The notes under the pieces are model-generated. The model made no database searches. It was given only the letters and a program-made list of their open reading frames with translations, and was not told where the DNA came from. DNA of 23,252 nucleotides from Bacteroidota bacterium (lineage in GTDB: Bacteria; Bacteroidota; Bacteroidia; Bacteroidales; VadinHA17). Where the stretch lies: NCBI GenBank assembly GCA_023430725.1, contig JAEYZD010000130.1:1-23252 (forward strand), given 5' to 3'. Shown here one piece after another: positions 15,902 to 23,252 of this stretch. The number at the start of each line of letters is the position of its first letter. The first letter of the stretch is position 1. The position numbers and the translations under genes are program-made.

Positions 15902-16809
15902 GGGTTTTCAGGAGCTTTGAGGAAGCCTCGGTGATCAGATCGCCGGTGGTTACAACCGGCACCTTTGACGGTGTGCACATCGGGCACCGCACTATCATAA
16001 ACAGGCTCAGGAAGCTCGCCGATGAACACGATGGTGAGAGCGTCCTGATTACATTCCATCCCCATCCGCGCGTTGTACTCTATCCTGAAACAGCCGGCAA
16101 GGGGCTAAAGCTCATCTGTTCACAGGAGGAGAAGACAGAGCTGCTGCGGAAGGCGGGACTGGATAATATCATAATAATTGAATTCACCCGTGACTTTGCA
16201 CAGATAACAAGCGAAGAGTTCGTGCGTGATATCCTCTGCGGAATCCTTGGAGCCAGGGTGATCGTTGTGGGGCATAACCATCATTTCGGGTTTAACCAGC
16301 AGGGCGACTACCGCACTCTATGGGCGTGGAGGGAGAAATACGGTTTCGAGGCCGAGGAGATACCGATGCAGGAGGTGCAGAATGAAACAGTCAGCTCAAC
16401 ACGCATCAGGCAGGCGCTGACCGAAGGATATATCCAGCGGGCCAATGCCTACCTTGACCATTTCTACCTGGTTATTGGCACAGCTGTAAAGGATGATCCC
16501 CTAATCACTCCTCAGATCCCCATGATACGCATCCCGGTGACTGATGTGACGAAGCTTGTTCCGGCCCCGGGCCTCTATGCGGTATCATGTGCCGCTGAAA
16601 CTTTCTACTCTAGGGGAATGGTTTACATCCCTGAAAGCGCCGGCCCGCTGCCTGACCTCTTCCTCCATCTTGAAAAGTATGAGAGTGATATTCCCGGAAA
16701 GAGAATGACCATGTTCTTTCATAAGCGTCTGGATGCGAGCCGTTTGCTGACAGATCCTGCAAGAGCCCTCACCGCAGGAGAGAGGGAGATGGAAGAACTT
16801 ATATTCTGA
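15898..16809 (+). CDS. RibF-like FAD synthetase with degenerate riboflavin kinase domain
   Basis: Protein of 303 residues. The N-terminal FMN adenylyltransferase domain is recognisable: TGTFDGVHIGH (20-30), FHPHPR (53-58), VGHNHHFG (124-131) and SSTRIR (166-171). The C-terminal part from about 185 is where riboflavin kinase should be. It lacks the GRxLGFPTAN motif (the region reads IGTAVKDDPLITPQIP) but keeps a PAPGLYAV stretch. It probably makes FAD from FMN, or has another role, but not FMN from riboflavin. A complete housekeeping ribF would be expected elsewhere. Four-base overlap with rex suggests flavin supply or sensing is tied to this redox operon, which encodes the flavoprotein HydB. 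Confidence 0.85.
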   Translation: MRVFRSFEEASVIRSPVVTTGTFDGVHIGHRTIINRLRKLADEHDGESVLITFHPHPRVVLYPETAGKGLKLICSQEEKTELLRKAGLDNIIIIEFTRDFAQITSEEFVRDILCGILGARVIVVGHNHHFGFNQQGDYRTLWAWREKYGFEAEEIPMQEVQNETVSSTRIRQALTEGYIQRANAYLDHFYLVIGTAVKDDPLITPQIPMIRIPVTDVTKLVPAPGLYAVSCAAETFYSRGMVYIPESAGPLPDLFLHLEKYESDIPGKRMTMFFHKRLDASRLLTDPARALTAGEREMEELIF

Positions 16810-16839
16810 TCCGCCGGAACAACGGGCGGCCGAAATGCG

Positions 16840-16847
16840 TATCTTTG
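16840..16847 (+). promoter_or_regulatory. Internal Bacteroidetes -7 element before hydG
   Basis: TATCTTTG, followed by CA, is a very typical Bacteroidetes -7 sequence. It lies in the 82-base gap between the RibF-like gene and hydG, about 45 bases before ATG 16892. No clear TTTG -33 element lies at the usual distance. It would allow hydG and the TM1266-like gene to be expressed apart from the main operon. Confidence 0.55.
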
Positions 16848-16891
16848 CATGTTGATTCTGAAAGTGGGGACGGAAATAAATTAGATGAAAA

Positions 16892-18313
16892 ATGAAATTC
16901 AATCCTGAAAAATGCAGTATACCGGATCGCCGGATGGAGCCATTCATTGATCCGGCCGAGTTATGGGCACATATAAATAACAACAAGGCTGACAAGGTCA
17001 GGGTCAGGGAGCTTATTGCCAAGTCGCTCTCCAAGGAACGGCTCACGCTGGCAGAGACTGCCGCGCTTATTAATGCAGAGGGTGAGCTGGTTGAGGAGAT
17101 CAAGGCCGGGGCACGCGAGCTGAAAAAGAAAGTATACGGCAACAGGATAGTGCTTTTTGCCCCGCTCTATATCGGCAATAAATGCACAAACAACTGCCAG
17201 TACTGCGGCTTCAGGGTTACAAACAAGGACGCAAGGCGAAAGACACTCAGCGATGCCGAGATAACAGCCGAGGTGGAAGCCCTCGAGGATAACGGTCAGA
17301 AAAGGCTCATTCTCGTCTATGGTGAACATCCTGAGTATGACCCTGAATTTATCGCACATACAGTACGTCATGTTTACGGAATCAAGAAAGACCGCGGGGA
17401 GATCCGGCGCGTGAATATCAATGCAGCCCCTCTTGATATCGACGGCTTCCGCACTGTGGGCGCCTCAGGTATTGGCACATATCAGATCTTCCAGGAGACA
17501 TATGACCCTGAGGCATACAAATGGTATCACCTCGGCGGGAAGAAAAAGGATTATGAATGGCGACTCACTGCTCTCGACAGGGCGCAGGAGGCCGGTATTG
17601 ACGACGTCGGCATAGGCGCCCTCTTCGGTCTTTATGACTGGAGGTTCGAGGTTATGGGCCTCGTAAGGCACACCAATCACCTGGAGGCCTGCTACAACGT
17701 CGGTCCGCATACAATCTCCTTCCCCAGGATAAAGGATGCCTCGGCGCTGAACCTGAACGGGAAGTACTATGTCAACGATGACCACTTCAAGAAGCTGATA
17801 GCCGTTCTTCGCCTTGCGGTACCATATACCGGGCTGATACTCACCGCCAGGGAGTCGCCCGATGTGCGCTCCGAGGCCATGGCTTTCGGAGTCTCACAGA
17901 TAGACGGCGGCACCAAACTGGAACTGGGAGGCTATTCGGCATCAAAAAACGCTGAGCAGAACCTCAACCGCGAGCAGTTCAAGATCAACGATGAGAGATC
18001 ACTTGCCGACGTCATTGATGAACTGATAGACAACGATTATATTCCGTCGTTCTGTACAGCCTGCTACCGCCTCGGCCGCACAGGAGAGCACTTCATGGAG
18101 TTCTCCGTGCCGGGATTCATCAAGCGCTACTGCACCCCCAATGCCATTCTCACGCTTTCCGAGTATATTGTTGACTATGCCTCACCCGAGCTGGCAGAGA
18201 AGGGATGGAAGGCAATTGAAAAGAACATGGTCGACCTCGACGAGGGAATGAAGCAGAGCATCAGGGCAAAATTGGAGCGTATTAAGAACGGAGAGAGAGA
18301 CCTTTACTACTAA
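16892..18313 (+). CDS. hydG: [FeFe]-hydrogenase maturase HydG (radical SAM tyrosine lyase)
   Basis: Radical SAM enzyme of 473 residues that cleaves tyrosine to supply CO and cyanide for the H-cluster. The SAM cluster motif CTNNCQYC (Cys98, 102, 105) is present. So is the C-terminal auxiliary cluster: CTAC (Cys388, 391) and Cys414, in the family pattern CTACYRxGRTG then C-x-PNA. Length and motifs are normal, so it should be active. Its presence with HydE implies that true H-clusters are assembled in this cell. It has its own -7 element and is followed 11 bases later by the TM1266-like gene. Confidence 0.96.
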   Translation: MKFNPEKCSIPDRRMEPFIDPAELWAHINNNKADKVRVRELIAKSLSKERLTLAETAALINAEGELVEEIKAGARELKKKVYGNRIVLFAPLYIGNKCTNNCQYCGFRVTNKDARRKTLSDAEITAEVEALEDNGQKRLILVYGEHPEYDPEFIAHTVRHVYGIKKDRGEIRRVNINAAPLDIDGFRTVGASGIGTYQIFQETYDPEAYKWYHLGGKKKDYEWRLTALDRAQEAGIDDVGIGALFGLYDWRFEVMGLVRHTNHLEACYNVGPHTISFPRIKDASALNLNGKYYVNDDHFKKLIAVLRLAVPYTGLILTARESPDVRSEAMAFGVSQIDGGTKLELGGYSASKNAEQNLNREQFKINDERSLADVIDELIDNDYIPSFCTACYRLGRTGEHFMEFSVPGFIKRYCTPNAILTLSEYIVDYASPELAEKGWKAIEKNMVDLDEGMKQSIRAKLERIKNGERDLYY

Positions 18314-18324
18314 AACATACAATC

Positions 18325-18849
18325 ATGGTCAGAGTACTAGGCATTAAGATCACCGACAGGATCAAGGAGGCAGGGCTGGTACAGAAAGCCCTTTCTCAGC
18401 ATGCCGGCGTGGTCAGCACCAGGCTGGGATTTCATGAGCTTAACGATGAACTGTGCAGCCGCGAAGGTTTCATGGTCATCCACCTGGCAGGTCAGATTGA
18501 CGACTGTGAGGCGCTGGTTCTGCAACTGAAAAAGATCGAAGGGCTCTTCGTGAAGGAGATGATCTTTTCCCACGGCCTCTCGGATGCCTCCGTAGACTGC
18601 GACGGGACAACCATCCTCGGTGTCATGATTCCAAGGCGCGATGACCTGGGTCCGCAGGTACAGGCATTGTTGACAACCTATGGGTGCGTAATCCGCACCA
18701 GGCTGGGTGTCAACGAGGTATGGTTCGGCGAGCCTGCCGGCCTGATACTCCTTGAGCTGGCCGGCGAAAGGAGCCAGTTTGCCTCCCTGGAGCGCTCGCT
18801 TAGAGAGATAGAGGAGATAGCTATCGGACGGATCTGCTTTCCTGCCTGA
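18325..18849 (+). CDS. TM1266-like (iron-only hydrogenase system regulator) protein, tandem duplicated
   Basis: Protein of 174 residues made of two similar ACT-like units (about 2-82 and 94-173). The halves share a VLGI/ILGV start, a TRLG motif near the middle (STRLGFHE and RTRLGVNE), and an ending IEGLFVKEMIF versus IEEIAIGRICF. Single-unit TM1266-type proteins of about 80 residues are found in many [FeFe]-hydrogenase maturation loci and are called putative regulators. Ligand and function are unknown. Here it follows hydG closely. It ends nine bases from a convergent M14 peptidase gene, and its last codons lie in a 17-bp direct repeat. Confidence 0.8.
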   Translation: MVRVLGIKITDRIKEAGLVQKALSQHAGVVSTRLGFHELNDELCSREGFMVIHLAGQIDDCEALVLQLKKIEGLFVKEMIFSHGLSDASVDCDGTTILGVMIPRRDDLGPQVQALLTTYGCVIRTRLGVNEVWFGEPAGLILLELAGERSQFASLERSLREIEEIAIGRICFPA

Positions 18850-18888
18850 GAGGGAAATCTATTCGTCGTACCTGCTTTCCTGCCTGAG
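18834..18888. repeat. Exact 17-bp direct repeat spanning a convergent gene junction
   Basis: CTGCTTTCCTGCCTGAG occurs at 18834-18850 and again at 18872-18888. The first copy encodes the end of the TM1266-like protein on the plus strand, including its stop. The second encodes the penultimate part of the M14 peptidase on the minus strand. Confidence 0.75.
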
Positions 18889-21438
18889 CAGCTGCCCCAG
18901 GAATACCGCGTTGACAAACAGTTTCGAGGTGCCGTACCAGATGGCCCTGAAATTGGTGTCATCATAGATAGATATTACTCTTCCCGGCCCCTGGTGAACC
19001 GCTACCGCCGCACTGTTGCCTATCCTTTCCAGGTTCTCCTTTGAACAGAAGCCGCTGAGCAGCGGATCAGAAGTGAATTTCACCGGCGTGTTCCAGCTGC
19101 TGCCGGTCACCTTCACCGCAGATGCATCTGTTTTAAAAACCGGAAGGAAGGGCTTAGTGTATCCGTAGCAGAGAGGGTGGGTGATGTCAACAGCAGCACG
19201 GAAGATGGTTCCCGGCACCGTCTGAACTGCCCTGTCAACGGATCTGGCTGCATAGTTTCGCTCTTTATCCGCATCTGCAGCCGGGCTGTCAATATAGCTT
19301 ATCTCCGCGAACTTGTTGGCAGCCAGCCAGCGGTTGCCTCCCCTGTAGCCTATAAGTGTGCCTCCCCCCCGGTTCCAGTCGCGAAGCCGCTCAACCGCAT
19401 TAGGTGAAACGGTGGGATTTCCTGCAAAGATTATCACATTGTATCTGCTCAGATCTGCCGATGCCATTCTGGACGGTGTGATCAGGGTGACGGGCATGCC
19501 GTAACGGACATCCAGAAGATGCCATATCTCACCTGCGTCGTCAGCCGGTGTTCCATCCTCAATCACAAGCATTACAGAAGGCCGGGAAAGAACCGTGAAA
19601 CCGTTGCTGCCAAGATCAATGCCTGACGGGGTGAGGCCGGTTGATACTCCGTGGACAGTTATGCCACAGGCTTCGGCGGCGCTTTTCAGTATCTCTCTTA
19701 TCTCACCTGACTGGCGGGTATTCTCGCCCTGCTGCACCATCACGGTGCCATAGCCAAAGGTCTTTCTTTTTCCGTCAGCCATGACCACCGTAAAGGGCGC
19801 CGTTGCCATCCTTGCAGTGAGACCGGCACTCTGAATCATATAAAGCGCCTTCGGAGCATATGTGTCATTCCATTCGAAGAGCCAGGCATAATCATTAACT
19901 GAGCCGATAATTGCGCCTTCAGGGAACGGCGGGGCTGTAACCCGCTCACCTGCCATGCCGGCCGACTCAGCTCCTGTCAGCGGTGTATAGCTGAGATTAA
20001 ATGCCAGCGGCATTGTCCATGTCGAGATGTCGTAGAAAACAGTATCTGCAAAGCTCTTCACTGTCTCGAAAAGACTTCTTACAAAACGGTACTCCTTCTG
20101 CCTTGCGGGCACAAAATAACTGTCACCGGGGGTGTAGCCGGTGCCGCCCTTGCTGAGGGGTTTGCCGCATTTATAAATCTCAATTTTATGTCTCAGGAGA
20201 TTCTCTATGAACCGGGCAGCAGCTCCCCTGTCGTCACCGGCGGTGAAGAGATATCCCTTCACCGCGGATGTTTCTGACTCCAGTAGTGCCGAGAGATAGA
20301 ACTCGCGCTGCATATCAAGAAGCTTAACCCTCATGTTCATCCCTGCCTTGATGGTGGAGAGGGAGACTGTAAACTGGTTACGTATTGCAAAGGGGAAAGA
20401 GAGTACTCCGCCCGGCACATCGCGAAGATGACCCTTGGTGCCTGCCTGCTCAAAGAGTATCCCTATGGAGCCGTGGGCATCAGGATAGGAGGAACCCTTC
20501 CCGAGATAATAATCGTCAAAGCTCTCCTCCGTGTAATAGAGGCTGCCGATGGAATCAAGAAACTTTGCATGGTAACTGCCAATCTCAGCAGTGAGTGATT
20601 GGTTGTCCGGAGGGACTACCGGGTTGTTGCGCGACTGCACGCCGGGCTGGAAGAAGAAGGTGGCGTTGGCGCCCATCTCATGATGGTCAGTGTTGATGTT
20701 TGGCATCCAGCGGTGGAAAGCCGCAACACGGCCCACGCTCTCAGGGTGCTGGAGCATAAGGTAATCGCGGTTAAGGTCAAACCAATAGTGATTGGTTCGG
20801 CCACCGGGCCAGATCTCGTTGAACTCACGGCCTGCAGGGTCGGTGGCAAGGGTCATCCCTCTGTTCATGTTGACCCAGGTCGAGTGACGCTGCAACCCGT
20901 CGGGATTAAGCGAAGGGTCAATAAGGATTATGCATTTATCTAAAATTTCGTCTATCTGCGGACCACGGCCTGCAACAAGGTAATAGGCTGTCAGCAACGA
21001 TGCGTTCTGTGCGCTTGATTCATTGCCGTGTACACCGTAACCGAGCTTTATTATAAGTGGCATCTCCGCCGTATTGATGCCTCTTGAAAGGGAGGGGTCA
21101 GACAGCTTAAGGTGCTCAAGCCTGATCTCCTCAAGACGGGCCATGTTCTTCTCCGATGTGATGATTAGCTGCCCCAGGGGTCTCCCTTCCCAGCTCCTGC
21201 CGTAATCCTCCCACACAGCCTTGGCAGAGAGTCCGTCAAGGAGCTTCATATAGCCCACCAGCCTGTCGTGAGTAATATGCCATTCACCGACCTCATGACC
21301 TGTGGAGCCGGGCGTTGGGATGCTGCTGTCAAATGAGACGCCTGCAGGCATGTAATATTCGAGGGTGGGCCGGGTCTGGCTGAGACAGATCAGTGATAAA
21401 ATAAGGATCACCGATGAAAGGAGTATTTTTTTCATCAT
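18859..21438 (-). CDS. Secreted M14-family zinc carboxypeptidase
   Basis: Protein of about 859 residues starting at the MM pair (21438 or 21435), followed by a signal peptide (KKILLSSVILILSLICLS). The in-frame ATG at 21462 would add eight residues before it. The M14 zinc site is present: GYGVHGNESS (HxxE), NPDG, and NTDHHEMG with the third ligand. A candidate catalytic Glu lies in ILFEQAG. The C-terminal third includes a class-I glutamine amidotransferase-like fold (VIIFAGNPTVS, then GGGTLIGYRGG) without an obvious catalytic Cys. Large two-domain M14 peptidases of this kind are common in Bacteroidetes. No link with the hydrogenase genes is apparent apart from position. Confidence 0.88.
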   Translation of the reverse strand: MMKKILLSSVILILSLICLSQTRPTLEYYMPAGVSFDSSIPTPGSTGHEVGEWHITHDRLVGYMKLLDGLSAKAVWEDYGRSWEGRPLGQLIITSEKNMARLEEIRLEHLKLSDPSLSRGINTAEMPLIIKLGYGVHGNESSAQNASLLTAYYLVAGRGPQIDEILDKCIILIDPSLNPDGLQRHSTWVNMNRGMTLATDPAGREFNEIWPGGRTNHYWFDLNRDYLMLQHPESVGRVAAFHRWMPNINTDHHEMGANATFFFQPGVQSRNNPVVPPDNQSLTAEIGSYHAKFLDSIGSLYYTEESFDDYYLGKGSSYPDAHGSIGILFEQAGTKGHLRDVPGGVLSFPFAIRNQFTVSLSTIKAGMNMRVKLLDMQREFYLSALLESETSAVKGYLFTAGDDRGAAARFIENLLRHKIEIYKCGKPLSKGGTGYTPGDSYFVPARQKEYRFVRSLFETVKSFADTVFYDISTWTMPLAFNLSYTPLTGAESAGMAGERVTAPPFPEGAIIGSVNDYAWLFEWNDTYAPKALYMIQSAGLTARMATAPFTVVMADGKRKTFGYGTVMVQQGENTRQSGEIREILKSAAEACGITVHGVSTGLTPSGIDLGSNGFTVLSRPSVMLVIEDGTPADDAGEIWHLLDVRYGMPVTLITPSRMASADLSRYNVIIFAGNPTVSPNAVERLRDWNRGGGTLIGYRGGNRWLAANKFAEISYIDSPAADADKERNYAARSVDRAVQTVPGTIFRAAVDITHPLCYGYTKPFLPVFKTDASAVKVTGSSWNTPVKFTSDPLLSGFCSKENLERIGNSAAVAVHQGPGRVISIYDDTNFRAIWYGTSKLFVNAVFLGQLLRQESRYDE

Positions 21439-21515
21439 GTCAGGTTTGAGTAGTGTGAGCAATTTAGGAAAAAGGAGGATTGATTGTTACTTCTGCTCCT
21501 TGTTATGCAGCATAA

Positions 21516-22604
21516 TCACTTCACGGTCCGCCGGCGGCCGTAGTGAGGCGTGTCACCCCATACTCCGAGACCAAGGGTTGTGCCCGGCAGGAGATCAAAA
21601 TTCAGTCCGCTCAGGTTGGATTCGTCAACTTCCCGGTAGGCAGGCTTACCCTCGTAAATCTGATAGCCTGCCCTGTACCTGGCAGGGGTGAGGTTGGGCA
21701 TCACAACGTTGGCCCCGCAGGCGACAGCCTTCTCGCGGCCGGCAGGATCGATTGTCTGCATGGCGGTGGAGGCTACGATATTTATGTCCTTCATAATGAT
21801 TCTCATAATGGCTATCATCCTGAGAGTCAAATTAAAGCGCTCTTTAAGAAAAAGATTGTCAGCGCCTCTGGAGCCAAGCGGAGTGTCAGAATGCTCAATG
21901 AACGGGCCCATTCCGCACATGTCGATATTAAAATCACGCATGAAGATTACATCATCTGCAAGGTCAGACATTGTCTGGTAGGGAAGTCCTACCATTACGC
22001 CGGTGCCTGTCTGGTATCCTGCCTCCTGTATTAATTTCAGACAGTCAAGCCTTCTGTGGTACCGGTGCATGTCATCATCGGGGTGTACCCTTCTGTAAAG
22101 TGCTTCGCTCGAAGCCTCAATTCTTAGAAGATAGCGGTGCGCACCGGCGTCAAACCATCTTTGATAGGTCTCCCTGCTCTGCTCTCCGAGTGACAGTGTT
22201 ATGCCAAGCTTGTTTCCGGTCATCACCCGGATGGTTCTGACAAGTTCCTCGATTGTTTCAATGAAAGCCGGTGACGGGTTCTCCCCTGATTGAATGGCTA
22301 TTGACCCGAAGTTGAGCCGGAAGGCAGTCATGGTTGCCTCCAGCACCTCCTCACGTGAAAGTGTGTATCTGTCAATCTTGTGGTTTTCGCGTCTGACACC
22401 GCAATAGAGGCAGTTTTTCCCGCAGATGTTTGAATATTCAATCAGCCCGCGGAGGAATACCTGGTTACCGACGTACCGGTCCCTGACGGCAGCTGCTTTT
22501 CGGTACAGAAGGTGGGCTTCCTCCTCGCTGCACTGCAACATGGCAAGTATGTCAGACCTGTCATGGACTTTCTTATCGAGAATTGAGGCTATGCCGGAAC
22601 TCAT
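21516..22604 (-). CDS. hydE: [FeFe]-hydrogenase maturase HydE (radical SAM)
   Basis: Radical SAM protein of 362 residues. The cluster motif CGKNCLYC (Cys61, 65, 68) is present, and family segments FGSIAIQSGE, ITLSLGEQS, YLLRIEAS and GVMVGLPYQT are all recognisable. HydE works with HydG and HydF on H-cluster assembly, building the dithiomethylamine-bearing diiron precursor. The second C-terminal cluster seen in some HydE proteins is not evident, which is common in the family. I chose ATG 22604 (MSSGIASILD). ATG 22688 would overlap the C69 dipeptidase gene by 17 bases. It lies on the opposite strand from hydG, separated by the M14 gene. Confidence 0.94.
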   Translation of the reverse strand: MSSGIASILDKKVHDRSDILAMLQCSEEEAHLLYRKAAAVRDRYVGNQVFLRGLIEYSNICGKNCLYCGVRRENHKIDRYTLSREEVLEATMTAFRLNFGSIAIQSGENPSPAFIETIEELVRTIRVMTGNKLGITLSLGEQSRETYQRWFDAGAHRYLLRIEASSEALYRRVHPDDDMHRYHRRLDCLKLIQEAGYQTGTGVMVGLPYQTMSDLADDVIFMRDFNIDMCGMGPFIEHSDTPLGSRGADNLFLKERFNLTLRMIAIMRIIMKDINIVASTAMQTIDPAGREKAVACGANVVMPNLTPARYRAGYQIYEGKPAYREVDESNLSGLNFDLLPGTTLGLGVWGDTPHYGRRRTVK

Positions 22605-22616
22605 CTTTAGTGTGAA

Positions 22617-22633
22617 TTGTTTAACGTTAACAA
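22617..22633. promoter_or_regulatory. Imperfect palindrome upstream of hydE, Rex-operator-like
   Basis: TTGTTTAACGTTAACAA contains the 10-bp palindrome TTAACGTTAA and a perfect TTAACAA arm. It resembles TTGTTAA-N4-TTAACAA but is one base shorter. It lies 12 bases before ATG 22604. Either a variant Rex site or another operator. Confidence 0.35.
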
Positions 22634-22671
22634 GCCGGATACTGATATGTTCAGCCCGGGCAGCGATATTA

Positions 22672-23252
22672 TCAGAATCCCCGGCCAAACATCTGCCAGA
22701 GTTCTCCCTTCAGTTCCTGCCAGCGGCTCATGGCACCGTGAGCAAAGGCGTTTGAGTATTCAGTCACGACCTTTTTTGCCTCATCATTTTTGCCTTCCTT
22801 AACCAGCCCTTTCACTCTCTCTTCCAGTGCAGGCAGGTCGGCAAGCGCTTTCTGCTCCATGTCTGCCACGGCAGGCTCTATCAGTATGCGGCCACGTTCC
22901 CAGTTGACCGTTGACAGCCTGTTGGCTTCACGGAACGACCATATGGCTGCGTCGTCACGGTAGCGATGCTGCCCGCATATGCGGAAGCTCTGCGGTAATG
23001 CCATTGTTCCTGAGAAGATGGGTATGCGCGGACTCTGCCCCGGGTTATCAAACGAGAACCATGCCACGGCGCCTACCTCGTCGGGCAGCCATGAGCGGCA
23101 TTGTATCACATGCGAGTATGAGCATCCCGCGATTGCAATCGTACGCTGCCTCTCGATAGTGCCTGGTTTCAGTTCATTGATAAGGGTACGGATGTCTGCG
23201 TTCATCCAGTTGTTTATTGCCGGCGATTTAACAGTCTCGGTTATCTCGTTGC
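22672..23252 (-). CDS. C69-family dipeptidase, N-terminus cut by window edge
   Basis: C-terminal 192 codons of a peptidase C69 (U34, PepD-like dipeptidase) protein. The frame is open to the window edge (upstream of Met 23205 it reads ITETVKSPAINNW), so this Met is internal. Typical family segments are CSYSHVIQCRSWLP, VGAVAWFSFDNP, PIFSGTMALP, ICGQHRYRDDAAIW and STVNWERGR. The N-terminal nucleophile Cys lies outside the window. The protein ends WQMFGRGF. It is followed after 67 bases by hydE on the same strand, with no gene in between. Confidence 0.88.
   Translation of the reverse strand, partial: NEITETVKSPAINNWMNADIRTLINELKPGTIERQRTIAIAGCSYSHVIQCRSWLPDEVGAVAWFSFDNPGQSPRIPIFSGTMALPQSFRICGQHRYRDDAAIWSFREANRLSTVNWERGRILIEPAVADMEQKALADLPALEERVKGLVKEGKNDEAKKVVTEYSNAFAHGAMSRWQELKGELWQMFGRGF

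Noticed and set aside
18850..18858. Terminator between the TM1266-like gene and the M14 gene
   Set aside because: Only nine bases separate the stops and no stem-loop is visible.
1..23252. CRISPR array, tRNA, rRNA, transposase or phage genes
   Set aside because: No regularly spaced repeats, RNA gene signatures or mobile-element proteins were seen on either strand.

Overview
The window looks like a chromosomal segment of an anaerobic Bacteroidetes (Bacteroidales-like) bacterium. The evidence is -33/-7 promoters of the Bacteroidetes type (TTTG, 19 bp, TAnnTTTG), few Shine-Dalgarno sites, secreted M28, M14 and C69 peptidases, and an [FeFe]-hydrogenase locus. No rRNA, tRNA, CRISPR array or insertion sequence was seen.

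Layout. Positions 1-3456 carry housekeeping genes on the minus strand: a YgjP-like metalloprotease cut by the window edge, a secreted M28 peptidase and a membrane metallophosphoesterase. A Nudix hydrolase follows on the plus strand. Positions 4037-18849 form the core: two divergent operons around a 169-bp control region (7387-7555). The leftward operon encodes a small [2Fe-2S] thioredoxin-like protein, a sensory [FeFe]-hydrogenase-like protein with a PAS domain, and a SpoIIE-type PP2C phosphatase. The rightward operon encodes NuoE-like (HydC), NuoF-like (HydB) and HydA-like subunits, a second sensory hydrogenase fused to a histidine kinase, a CheY-like receiver, a receiver-histidine kinase hybrid, the redox repressor Rex and a RibF-like protein. 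HydG and a duplicated TM1266-like protein follow after an internal promoter. Positions 18859-23252 return to the minus strand: an M14 peptidase, HydE, and a C69 dipeptidase cut by the window edge.

Interpretation. Three proteins carry H-cluster domains, and all lack the proton-transfer cysteine of catalytic [FeFe] hydrogenases: Ala in HydA, Asn in the PAS protein, Asp in the kinase fusion. The Fe-binding cysteines remain. HydA has also lost both glutamates of the proton path and the lysine beside the H-cluster. HydB has lost three of the four cysteines of its N-terminal [2Fe-2S] site. HydE and HydG are present, so H-clusters are probably assembled; HydF is not in the window. My reading is an H2/redox sensing and signalling island. 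It has two sensory arms, one through a phosphatase and one through a phosphorelay, built around an altered HydABC-like complex. Two tandem Rex-like operators in the divergent control region suggest NADH/NAD+ control and Rex autoregulation. The receivers have no DNA-binding domain, so the output must lie elsewhere. These functions are inferred from sequence and were not tested.
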